Below are positions 1 to 6,153 of a stretch of DNA of 6,412 nucleotides, in pieces (position 1 is the stretch's first letter; the number at the start of each line of letters is the position of its first letter). Below the pieces are notes generated by a model that saw only the letters and a program-made list of their open reading frames with translations, was not told the DNA's origin and searched no databases. This DNA comes from an uncultured Bacilli bacterium. Lineage in GTDB: Bacteria; Bacillota_I; Bacilli_A; RF39; UBA660. A program made the translations under genes and the position numbers. Location of the stretch: assembly GCA_947629125.1 (NCBI GenBank), contig CANRCO010000071.1, forward strand, positions 1 through 6,412, written 5' to 3'.

Positions 1-44
1 AATTTCCTTCTTTCCACATAGATAATTTTACCAAAAATTACTAT

Positions 45-76
45 AAAAAAAAAGTGAAAATTAGTCATATTTCACT
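45..76 (-). terminator. Intrinsic terminator downstream of the surface protein gene
   Basis: Arms AGTGAAA (plus 53-59) and TTTCACT (70-76) form a 7-bp stem with a ten-base loop. On the minus strand the stem is followed by eight T residues (52-45), a strong U-tract. It lies about 100 bases past the stop at 177, with no gene between. A second TTCACTAAA copy (82-90, repeating 71-79) offers an alternative 5' arm. On the minus strand, AGAAGG (11-6) just before the window edge could be the ribosome binding site of a further gene outside the window. Confidence 0.65.
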
Positions 77-176
77 AAAAATTCACTAAATTAAATTGAT
101 ATATTAATATTATTTGTTAAGTTACTTTTTAGTATGATTTTTTCACTTACTTATCGCTCTCATCTAAAAGTGTTAG

Positions 177-1955
177 TTACGCAGCAATACGATACGGATT
201 TTCTTTGGTGCCATCTCCGCTCACTATTTTAACATCTGATTTTAGATATAGGACTGGGCGAACCCGACTGTCGTAATCAACGCTGTCATCAGGATAGACA
301 CTGCCGCCGTAGCTCACATTAGCAGCACTGGTATCATTAGATGCATACGGACTTATTGTCCATTGCCAATATTCACTATCCCATAACCAGTCATTTGTTT
401 TACAATCGGTATAGTTATTATTATTCCAGTTATATAATTCTTTTTCTAAACAAGCTGTTCTATCTTTGTTTGTTCCTCCACTGGTTGCATATCCATAATC
501 ACTTGGATACATTAATCCCACTATTGCATCAACACTTTCTGGATTATTTCCATATTTGTTACTTGAAGCGTTTCGTTCTTTTTCATAATAACCATCTGTA
601 GTTTCAGTTTCATAAGCAGCATCGTTCGTTCCACCTAAATACCATTTTGCTTTTTCAAAAAGATTTCTACTTATCTTTCTTATTCCTATATTACTGAAAT
701 CATAATATTGATAATAATCATCTGGTTGTTTTTCTAGTGCATCTCTTCCACGATTGGCAATTTTTGTTATTTCTCTATTCCAATAGGCATTATTTAGTAA
801 TTCATTTAAACTTGCATTTTGCCAGTTATTATAGTAATCATCACTTCCTGTACACGAACCTGTTTCATCAATTTCTCCATCACAACGATAATCCCAATAG
901 ATTTCTCCTATTCCTTCTTCACGGATTATTTTTATTCTTTTTTCACTCTCTTTTGTTCCACCTTCTACATTATTCATTACTCCGATGATGCGCCACAAGA
1001 TTGGGTCGCCTTTTTTATGGATTAATGTACATTCTGTATTATATTTTGTTGCACCGTTAACATCTATACCTTTGGAACAAGCTTCTGCTGATGTATATTC
1101 TACAAAATTATATTTACTATTTGCATCTTTATATCCATGATATATATCTGTTGGATATACTCCATTTCCTATATCTACATAGTTATCTGGATTTGCTCCG
1201 ATATATCTTAGATTGTGGTCATTAGTATTATCATCAACTATTTGAGATGTACTATCTGTACTTGCAGCTGCTGGAGTTGATTCAGCTAACTTTGTTATTT
1301 TGTCTACTGCATTTTCTTCCTTTGTTGGAGTTGCCCATACACTTATTTTTCCTTTGTATGTTTTGTTCATTTGAGTATCTGGTGTTTCACTATCTAACCA
1401 CATTCTTAAGGTATATTCTATTGAAGCATTATCAGAACCACTTGGACCTAGTGCTCCTGTTTCTAACTCTCTCGTATCATATGCCTTAAAACTACCATCT
1501 TTTTCTGTTAATAATGTATCAATTTGTTTATAACCATTTAATTCTAATACTGCTCCATCATTTAAGGTTGTATTTATATAATTTATATTTACTTTCTTTG
1601 TATCACTATCTGTATCATCTGTTGATACATCACCTGTCTCAGTTAATTTTAAACTTTCCATATTAACTGTATAATTAACATATGTATTACATGTGTTAGT
1701 TATAGTAAAGGTATAACCTTCTAATGCTCTTCCATCATCATCACTAATTGGAAATGCTTTTTCTAAAGTAAATCCAGTTTTACTTTCTTCTTTATTAGCA
1801 TAAGTTATGTTTAAACAATCTGTATTAATTACATTTTCATCTTTTTGCACTTGCGTTGTTGTCCAATAGGCATATGTTGCTCCAATTACTATTAGTAGTA
1901 CTACACATATACTTGCTATTATTATATATTTCTTTTTCTTATTTTGTTCTATCAT
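177..1955 (-). CDS. Exported surface protein: SipW/TasA-type signal, TasA/CalY-like domain, C-terminal VRPVLYLKSD (DUF6273-like) domain
   Basis: This 592-residue protein starts after GAGGAG with an eight-base spacer. Residues 6-31 are a basic stretch, a hydrophobic helix and GATYAYW, resembling the TasA/CalY signal cut by SipW (TasA has GTWAAF), with a likely cut after Ala29. Residues about 32-208 are TasA/CalY-like: CLNITYANKE, YTFTITNTCNTYVNYTVNME, YTLRMWLD, KTYKGKISVW. A Ser/Thr/Asp-rich linker spans about 211-247. The C-terminal domain holds LRYIGANPDNYV, ILWRIIGVM, NASLNELLNNAYW, MYPSDYGYATSGG, DWLW, QWTISPY and RVRPVLYLKSD. Its layout recalls DUF6273 and the C-type-lectin/FGE fold (inference). 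Extracellular cysteines form four close pairs: 47/89, 293/309, 358/368, 502/518. There is no sortase motif. Transcription is probably monocistronic. A fibre, adhesion or ligand-binding role is plausible but unproven. G+C rises to about 46% in the last 180 bases, against about 23% in a 60-base sample (1501-1560). Confidence 0.85.
   Translation of the reverse strand: MIEQNKKKKYIIIASICVVLLIVIGATYAYWTTTQVQKDENVINTDCLNITYANKEESKTGFTLEKAFPISDDDGRALEGYTFTITNTCNTYVNYTVNMESLKLTETGDVSTDDTDSDTKKVNINYINTTLNDGAVLELNGYKQIDTLLTEKDGSFKAYDTRELETGALGPSGSDNASIEYTLRMWLDSETPDTQMNKTYKGKISVWATPTKEENAVDKITKLAESTPAAASTDSTSQIVDDNTNDHNLRYIGANPDNYVDIGNGVYPTDIYHGYKDANSKYNFVEYTSAEACSKGIDVNGATKYNTECTLIHKKGDPILWRIIGVMNNVEGGTKESEKRIKIIREEGIGEIYWDYRCDGEIDETGSCTGSDDYYNNWQNASLNELLNNAYWNREITKIANRGRDALEKQPDDYYQYYDFSNIGIRKISRNLFEKAKWYLGGTNDAAYETETTDGYYEKERNASSNKYGNNPESVDAIVGLMYPSDYGYATSGGTNKDRTACLEKELYNWNNNNYTDCKTNDWLWDSEYWQWTISPYASNDTSAANVSYGGSVYPDDSVDYDSRVRPVLYLKSDVKIVSGDGTKENPYRIAA
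258..338 (-). other. Candidate hypervariable segment (DGR-like variable region) of the surface protein
   Basis: This covers codons 540-566, between QWTISPYAS and VRPVLYLKSD. Of codons 540-563, 23 of 24 end in C or T (the exception is GTG for Val547). All five serines are AGT or AGC. The residues are only N, D, T, S, A, V, Y, G and P, each reachable from AAY by changing the first two bases. Lys, Glu, Gln, Leu, Met and Trp are absent. G+C in 241-360 is 57 of 120, far above the rest of the gene. In DGR targets, template AAY codons are randomised at their adenines in such a C-terminal stretch. No template repeat or reverse transcriptase is in the window, so the label rests on codon pattern and domain position only. 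Confidence 0.4.
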
Positions 1956-1975
1956 TTTACTAACTCCTCATTTGT

Positions 1976-2004
1976 AGTATTAACTTTTAGCTTTAATTAA
2001 TACT
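1976..2004 (-). promoter_or_regulatory. Leader stem-loop upstream of the ribosome binding site
   Basis: On the minus strand AGTATTAA (2004-1997) pairs perfectly with TTAATACT (1983-1976). Two more pairs (one G-U) can extend the stem inward, leaving a loop of about nine bases. It ends seven bases before the GAGGAG ribosome binding site (1969-1964), so it would sit in the 5' leader without covering it. A near-repeat overlaps it: TATTAATTTAAAG (2023-2011) and TATTAATTAAAG (2002-1991), 21 bases apart, about two helical turns. It could be an mRNA element or an operator, or chance in A/T-rich DNA. Confidence 0.35.
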
Positions 2005-2020
2005 TTCTATCTTTAAATTA

Positions 2021-2073
2021 ATAATAACAAATTTATAACTATCTTGTAAATATCTTATTTAAAAGTTTGTCAA
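2021..2073 (-). promoter_or_regulatory. Probable promoter of the TasA-like surface protein gene
   Basis: Two overlapping candidates are visible on the minus strand. The better balanced one has a -35 TTTACA (2050-2045), an 18-base spacer and a -10 TATTAT (2026-2021). The other has a perfect -35 TTGACA (2073-2068), but the best -10 behind it is TACAAG (2048-2043) at a 19-base spacing. The pair would place transcription starts roughly at 2014 or 2036. A promoter is expected here because the previous unit ends in a terminator at 2087-2114. In such A/T-rich DNA, -10 matches arise easily. Confidence 0.5.
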
Positions 2074-2086
2074 GTTGTAAGTATAG

Positions 2087-2114
2087 AAAAAGTTACACTT
2101 TATTAATGTAACTT
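2087..2114 (-). terminator. Intrinsic terminator of the lemA-DUF2207 unit
   Basis: Arms AAGTTACA (plus 2090-2097) and TGTAACTT (2107-2114) form an 8-bp stem with a nine-base loop. On the minus strand the 3' arm runs straight into T residues (TTTTTC). The stem overlaps the TAA stop of the second DUF2207 gene, like the hairpin after the first. It separates this unit from the gene at 177-1955. Confidence 0.65.
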
Positions 2115-3885
2115 ATAATTTTATTTCTAAAGCTTGTAATAATTGAGTAATATCATTTAAGAAGTAATAGATATTAAAATCTTTATCAGTTATATACCAC
2201 TTAGGAGGATTAATCGTAATACTTTTCAATTTCTTTTGCCATATATCCATTAGCCTAAAACTATAAATATAAGGTAACATATCATATACATAATTTGGAT
2301 TAGTTAAAAGAGTATTTTTTATTTTCTTCTTACTAGTAAATTCTAAAGTATAATAAAGTTTTTTAGATTCACTATATACACCATTTAACTGTTCAACTTT
2401 TAATGGTACTACTTTTACCCATAATATAAAAGTTATCAATACATTAATACCTGTCCAAATTAATAATTTAAAATCCATGCTGAAATAATTATCAGAAAAT
2501 ATGTATACAATAATTGTCCCACAAAGCGGAAAAAATAAATATAAAATAGCCATAAATACAAATCGTATTTTTTCCTTTATAGTTGCTGGGTCACTTTGCG
2601 AAATGAAATATTCTATAATACTTAAAAATAAGATTAAAGTAGTAATGCCACAAATTAAATACAGGTTTGTATAATAAAACATTACCAGTAAACTAGCTAT
2701 AAATAAACCATAAGTTAAATAAGTTAATCCTACAATTAAATATTTTATGCTTTTTGGGAAAATTTTTTCTCTTATATTACGTTCTTTAGTTTGAACAGTA
2801 ATAGCATTAATATCATTAATAACAGAAAAATTATCTTTTGTAACTAGTTCATTAAGACAAACTTCATTTTTAATAAATATACTATCTAATATTTTTTTAA
2901 ACCGGGAATCTTGTCCAACATAATCTTTTAATTTAACTAAATATAATAAACCTCGTTTATTTATAATTTCAATATATCCTAAATTAGCTAAATAAATAAT
3001 TAAAGAAACAACTGACCTACGACTAACGCTTTCTGAACAAGCATAGGTTATATCTAAACTATTTTTATTTGCTAAAGTATCTTTATTTATTTTATAGTGT
3101 CCAGAAAATTTATATACTAAAAATATTAAAAGACTTAAACTAACAAATAAACCTAAATATAATAATAGAGTATTTAAATTAATTGGTTGTTTAACAAAAT
3201 AATCATTTGGTAGTTCTAAACGAATTGTTAAAGCTTCTTTAGCATTTAAAGAACCATTATAACTACCAGTAATTGTGTTACCTTCAACATTATAAGTAAT
3301 TTTATCATTTTCCACTGAACCATAACCACCAGAAGAAAATCCTAACTTACTACTATCAAAAGAAAAAGGCATTTCTATATTAAAAGTTATATTACCAATA
3401 CCAGTATCCCACTCATCACCAATGATATTAAAATATAATTCATCATAATTTTTATTTTTATCATTGCCTAAGTCATATCTATATTTAATTTGATAATAGT
3501 GTGAACCATTTACCGTATTATCAGCAGAACCAATTTTAAGATTGTAATAATTATTATCTTTAGATTTGGTAAATGGTGCATTAACTTGAATATTAGAAAT
3601 TTTAGCAAAAATAGTTGTCTTAGTTCCATCTAAGCGTTCAATTTTATTTTTGATAGGAATGTTTCTAATGATTCCATGTTTAAATTCATAAAAATAAGCT
3701 TCAATATTTTCTGCTATATCTAAAGTATTATCTTCATTAACTACAATATCAACATCATAACCATCTAAAACATAGCCTTTATAAGAATAAAATCGCTCAT
3801 CACTAGGTTTTTCACTGGCTTTAACATAAGGAATCAAAACTAATAAACTTATAATAATTGTTAATAATATATTTTTCTTTTTCAT
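2113..3885 (-). CDS. DUF2207 (YciQ-like) membrane protein, divergent second copy
   Basis: This 590-residue protein is a paralogue of the split gene upstream. It starts with a signal peptide (MKKKNILLTIIISLLVLIPY, cut near VKASE). Residues about 35-228 are the DUF2207 extracytoplasmic beta domain, with AYFYEFKHGIIRNIP, NYDELYFNIIGDEWD and MPFSFDSSKLGFSSGGYG. A membrane segment follows at 238-260. A cytoplasmic region contains SLIIYLANLGYIEI (294-307). Paired membrane segments lie near 381-404 and 406-428, and again near 440-463 and 472-493. The cytoplasmic C-terminus keeps NPPKWYI (559-565). It lacks the N-terminal FxLYD-like domain of its neighbour, has no recognisable GFK motif at the place of GxIRGFKNFLE, and ends in LLQALEIKL instead of the glycine-rich SSW tail. 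The start follows AGAGG (3891-3895) with a five-base spacer. The molecular role is unknown. Being intact next to a broken copy, it may be the only working DUF2207 gene here. Confidence 0.88.
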   Translation of the reverse strand: MKKKNILLTIIISLLVLIPYVKASEKPSDERFYSYKGYVLDGYDVDIVVNEDNTLDIAENIEAYFYEFKHGIIRNIPIKNKIERLDGTKTTIFAKISNIQVNAPFTKSKDNNYYNLKIGSADNTVNGSHYYQIKYRYDLGNDKNKNYDELYFNIIGDEWDTGIGNITFNIEMPFSFDSSKLGFSSGGYGSVENDKITYNVEGNTITGSYNGSLNAKEALTIRLELPNDYFVKQPINLNTLLLYLGLFVSLSLLIFLVYKFSGHYKINKDTLANKNSLDITYACSESVSRRSVVSLIIYLANLGYIEIINKRGLLYLVKLKDYVGQDSRFKKILDSIFIKNEVCLNELVTKDNFSVINDINAITVQTKERNIREKIFPKSIKYLIVGLTYLTYGLFIASLLVMFYYTNLYLICGITTLILFLSIIEYFISQSDPATIKEKIRFVFMAILYLFFPLCGTIIVYIFSDNYFSMDFKLLIWTGINVLITFILWVKVVPLKVEQLNGVYSESKKLYYTLEFTSKKKIKNTLLTNPNYVYDMLPYIYSFRLMDIWQKKLKSITINPPKWYITDKDFNIYYFLNDITQLLQALEIKL

Positions 3886-3911
3886 CTTTACCTCTTTTTA
3901 TTTTCAAACCA

Positions 3912-3937
3912 AAAAAGTAGAAGTAAATCTACTTTTT
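3912..3937 (-). terminator. Hairpin between the two DUF2207 genes (weak terminator or attenuator)
   Basis: Plus-strand arms AAAAAGTAGA (3912-3921) and TCTACTTTTT (3928-3937) pair perfectly over 10 bp around a six-base loop. On the minus strand the 3' arm ends in a run of six T residues. The hairpin overlaps the TAA stop of the upstream gene. The stem is A/T-rich, so termination is probably partial. Only about 26 bases separate it from the next start, too few for a normal promoter, so the second DUF2207 gene probably depends on read-through. The symmetric arms would also give a U-run on the plus strand. Confidence 0.55.
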
Positions 3938-5282
3938 ACCAAGAACTGCCGCCGCCACCGCCGGCACCGCCGCCAGAGAATCCTCCTCCTGATGAACCAC
4001 CGCTAAAGCCACCAAAACCACCACTAGAACTTTCAACTGGACGACTGGTCATGGCACTACTAGCCATACTAAATGTATCATCAATAAAGCTACTAAAAAT
4101 TAAATAATCAAAAGTATCAGCATAATACCAAGTTGGTGGTTCAAGAGCTATTGCTTCAAACTTTTTAATCCATTTACTAGAAACTCCTAGAACATAAGTA
4201 TAAGGTAATATATTATAAAAGTATTCATGATTTTCATTAACTAAAGCTTCTAATTTTTCTTTTTCAGCTGTTTCTAAGAAGTTTTTAAAACCTCTAATTT
4301 TACCTAATAATTCTGTACCATAACTATTACGTTTTGGCATTAATGTTGCCAAGACAATCATACCAATTATAGCTACAAGACCAATTATTAATGGAATTGT
4401 ATATGTACTCATTGATAGAATCATTGGAACATTAAATATAGCAAAACTAGCTGCAGCAATATTAACCCCAAAAACTATTTTAAATATCATAGGTAAATCA
4501 GGTACTAATATAACTATAATAAAAGGTATTAAAAATAAGATAGAATAGAAATTATCAAAAAAGCCATATTCAATATAATTTGGTAAAGCTCCTAAAACAA
4601 AAATACTAATAACGACAAATATGCCAATTAAAACTATTTTAGAAGTGCGATTTTTTTCAAAGATTTTTTCTCTATTTTCTTTGGAATTCTTTTTGCTAAC
4701 AATTTCATTAATAGTTGTATAGAATTTTTCTTCTAAATTAGCTTTTGATACACTATCTCTATTTTTGAATAAGTCAGTCATAAATATTTTTTCTAATTCA
4801 TCGGTTCCATCATAATCTTTAACTTTAGTTAAGACAAAATCATTTTTCTTATCTCCTTCACTTATTTTAATATAGCCTTGATTTGCCAAATAAATAATTA
4901 AAGAAATTACATCATTTTTAACAGCTTTACCTTTATAAGCAAAACCTAAATCTAAACTATTTAACCCTTCTGGAGGATAGAATTCTACAGTTTCAACAAC
5001 CATATTATCTTTGCCATATTTATACCATAAAAGGAAAGATATTACTAAACCTAATAAAGGAATAATATACATTAAATAAATAAGTTTACTACCCTTTTGT
5101 TTAACAAAATAATTATCAGGTAACTCTACTCGCATAGTAATACCCTTATTACTATCTAAAAGCCCATTATAACTACCGGTAATTGTATTACCTACAACAA
5201 TGTAAGAAATATTATCATTTTCTACGGAACCATAACTACCAGAAGAAAATCCTAACTTACTACTATCAAAAGAATCAGGCAT
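3936..5282 (-). CDS. DUF2207 (YciQ-like) membrane protein, C-terminal part, downstream of a frameshift
   Basis: This is the 3' half of the split gene. Its first Met (MPDSFDSSKLGF) matches the inside of the extracytoplasmic domain in the paralogue (MPFSFDSSKLGF). There is no ribosome binding site before it, and the frame is open upstream only to a TGA at 5349-5351, so 5282 is probably not a true start. Residues 1-60 finish the DUF2207 beta domain. A membrane segment lies near 66-86. A cytoplasmic part follows, with SLIIYLANQGYIKI (about 127-140), possibly a winged-helix-like fold (inference). Further hydrophobic segments are at about 215-233, 245-262, 265-285 and 293-315. The conserved-type GxIRGFKNFLETAE motif is at 327-340, then EPPTWYY (381-387), and a glycine-rich tail ends in GGGGGSSW. 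Joined to the upstream part, the protein would be about 735 residues. A hairpin overlaps its TAA stop. Confidence 0.82.
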   Translation of the reverse strand: MPDSFDSSKLGFSSGSYGSVENDNISYIVVGNTITGSYNGLLDSNKGITMRVELPDNYFVKQKGSKLIYLMYIIPLLGLVISFLLWYKYGKDNMVVETVEFYPPEGLNSLDLGFAYKGKAVKNDVISLIIYLANQGYIKISEGDKKNDFVLTKVKDYDGTDELEKIFMTDLFKNRDSVSKANLEEKFYTTINEIVSKKNSKENREKIFEKNRTSKIVLIGIFVVISIFVLGALPNYIEYGFFDNFYSILFLIPFIIVILVPDLPMIFKIVFGVNIAAASFAIFNVPMILSMSTYTIPLIIGLVAIIGMIVLATLMPKRNSYGTELLGKIRGFKNFLETAEKEKLEALVNENHEYFYNILPYTYVLGVSSKWIKKFEAIALEPPTWYYADTFDYLIFSSFIDDTFSMASSAMTSRPVESSSGGFGGFSGGSSGGGFSGGGAGGGGGSSW

Positions 5283-5296
5283 TTCTATATTAAAAG

Positions 5297-6142
5297 TTAT
5301 ATTACCAATACCTGTATCCCATTCATCACCAATGATATAAAATATAATTCATCATAGTTTTTATTATTATCATTACCTAAATTATAAGTATATTTAATGC
5401 GATAATTTTTTTGACCTTCAACAGTATCATAAGCAGAACCAATTTTTAATTCATAATCATTACCATTTTTCGTAGCTTCATAAATATCATTAACATCAAC
5501 TTTAGAAATTTTAGCTCGTAATTTAGAACTACTGCCATCTAAACGTTTAAGATTATTCATTAAAGGAATTTTTCTTATAATACCATGTTTTGGAGTATAA
5601 AAATAAGCTCCAATATCTTCCGTTATATCTAAAATTTTATTTTTATTAACTTTAATATCAACATTATAACTATTAATAACATAACTCTTATATTCAAAAC
5701 TATTATTTAAACTAGGGTTAGTATTATCTACTATCATTTCATCAGATGTAATATCTAATTTATAATAAACAATTTTGGAAATATCGACACTATTATCTAT
5801 ATTACTCATTAAATTATAATTAGACTTAGCTTTTTCATTAATATTTTGTTTATTTTTAATTGTAGTTAATAAATTATAATCTTTATCATAAAAACTAACT
5901 GTCGTATATACGGTTAAATTATTACTAGATGTATTAGTAATTTCTCCATACAGACCATAAGCTCTAGTCGAAGTTGTAGCATAATTTTTAAAAGTTAAAT
6001 TTTTAATTTGAAAATCAGCTATATCTACACTATTAGTTTCTGCAATACGAAAAAAATCGCTTGTAGCTGCTTGAGAATTAGGCAAAAAAGCGATTAATCC
6101 AATAAGTATAAGAGCTAAACCAAAAATTATTTTTCTTTTCAT
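5297..6142 (-). CDS. FxLYD-like/DUF2207 membrane protein, N-terminal part, cut off by a frameshift
   Basis: This is the 5' half of a split gene. Residues 1-26 form a signal peptide (MKRKIIFGLALILIGLIAFL, then a likely cut near SQA/AT). Residues about 38-130 resemble an FxLYD domain: GLYGEITNTSSNNLTVYTT then VSFYDKDYNLL, matching the family pattern of G-x-hydrophobic-x-N-T-S followed by FYD. Residues about 150-268 are the first half of the DUF2207 extracytoplasmic domain, with the typical AYFYTPKHGIIRKIP and NYDELYF motifs. After Phe268 the sequence leaves the family: 13 unrelated residues (from ISLVMN) precede a TAA. The neighbouring paralogue has FNIIGDEWDTGIGNI at that point, and the same residues occur here one frame over. 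As it stands, the product would be an exported fragment with no membrane anchor. The start is well set by AGGAG six bases upstream. DUF2207 function is unknown. Confidence 0.85.
   Translation of the reverse strand: MKRKIIFGLALILIGLIAFLPNSQAATSDFFRIAETNSVDIADFQIKNLTFKNYATTSTRAYGLYGEITNTSSNNLTVYTTVSFYDKDYNLLTTIKNKQNINEKAKSNYNLMSNIDNSVDISKIVYYKLDITSDEMIVDNTNPSLNNSFEYKSYVINSYNVDIKVNKNKILDITEDIGAYFYTPKHGIIRKIPLMNNLKRLDGSSSKLRAKISKVDVNDIYEATKNGNDYELKIGSAYDTVEGQKNYRIKYTYNLGNDNNKNYDELYFISLVMNGIQVLVI
5336..5342 (-). pseudogene. Frameshift splitting the FxLYD/DUF2207 gene (one base missing)
   Basis: Coding-strand sequence here is TATTTTATATCATTGG. The paralogue at the matching place (3426-3433 region) reads TATTTTAATATCATTGG. 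One A is missing, at or next to 5338. Putting it back turns FISLVMNG into FNIIGDEWDTGIGNI and joins Phe268 of the upstream frame to the frame of the downstream part: 268 + 1 + 18 + 448 = 735 residues. The missing base lies beside a run of four T residues, so a sequencing or assembly error is possible. Otherwise the gene is a recent pseudogene, since both halves are otherwise intact. Confidence 0.85.
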
Positions 6143-6148
6143 AATTTA

Positions 6149-6153
6149 CTCCT
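6149..6153 (-). promoter_or_regulatory. Ribosome binding site overlapping the lemA stop codon
   Basis: On the minus strand AGGAG sits inside the end of lemA: its first two bases are the last two bases of the TAG stop. A six-base spacer follows, then the ATG at 6142. This fixes the start of the downstream DUF2207 gene and suggests translational coupling with lemA. Confidence 0.8.

Noticed and set aside
341..1489. Plus-strand open frames at 341-601, 737-988, 819-1025 and 1247-1489
   Set aside because: They lie antisense to the 592-codon gene, their translations are His/Leu/Phe/Tyr-rich with no recognisable domain, and the minus-strand gene has clear family motifs throughout.
3939..4030. GC-rich island as a sign of foreign DNA
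   Set aside because: The composition is explained by glycine codons (GGN) of the family-typical tail.
5280..5282. ATG at 5282 as a true start of a separate DUF2207 gene
   Set aside because: There is no ribosome binding site, no signal peptide, and it aligns to the middle of the beta domain of the intact paralogue.
5336..5345. Programmed -1 frameshift joining the two DUF2207 halves
   Set aside because: A -1 slip would join the frames, but the site (TAT TTT ATA) does not fit the X XXY YYZ slippery pattern and I see no clear stimulatory structure. The paralogue shows a simple missing base.
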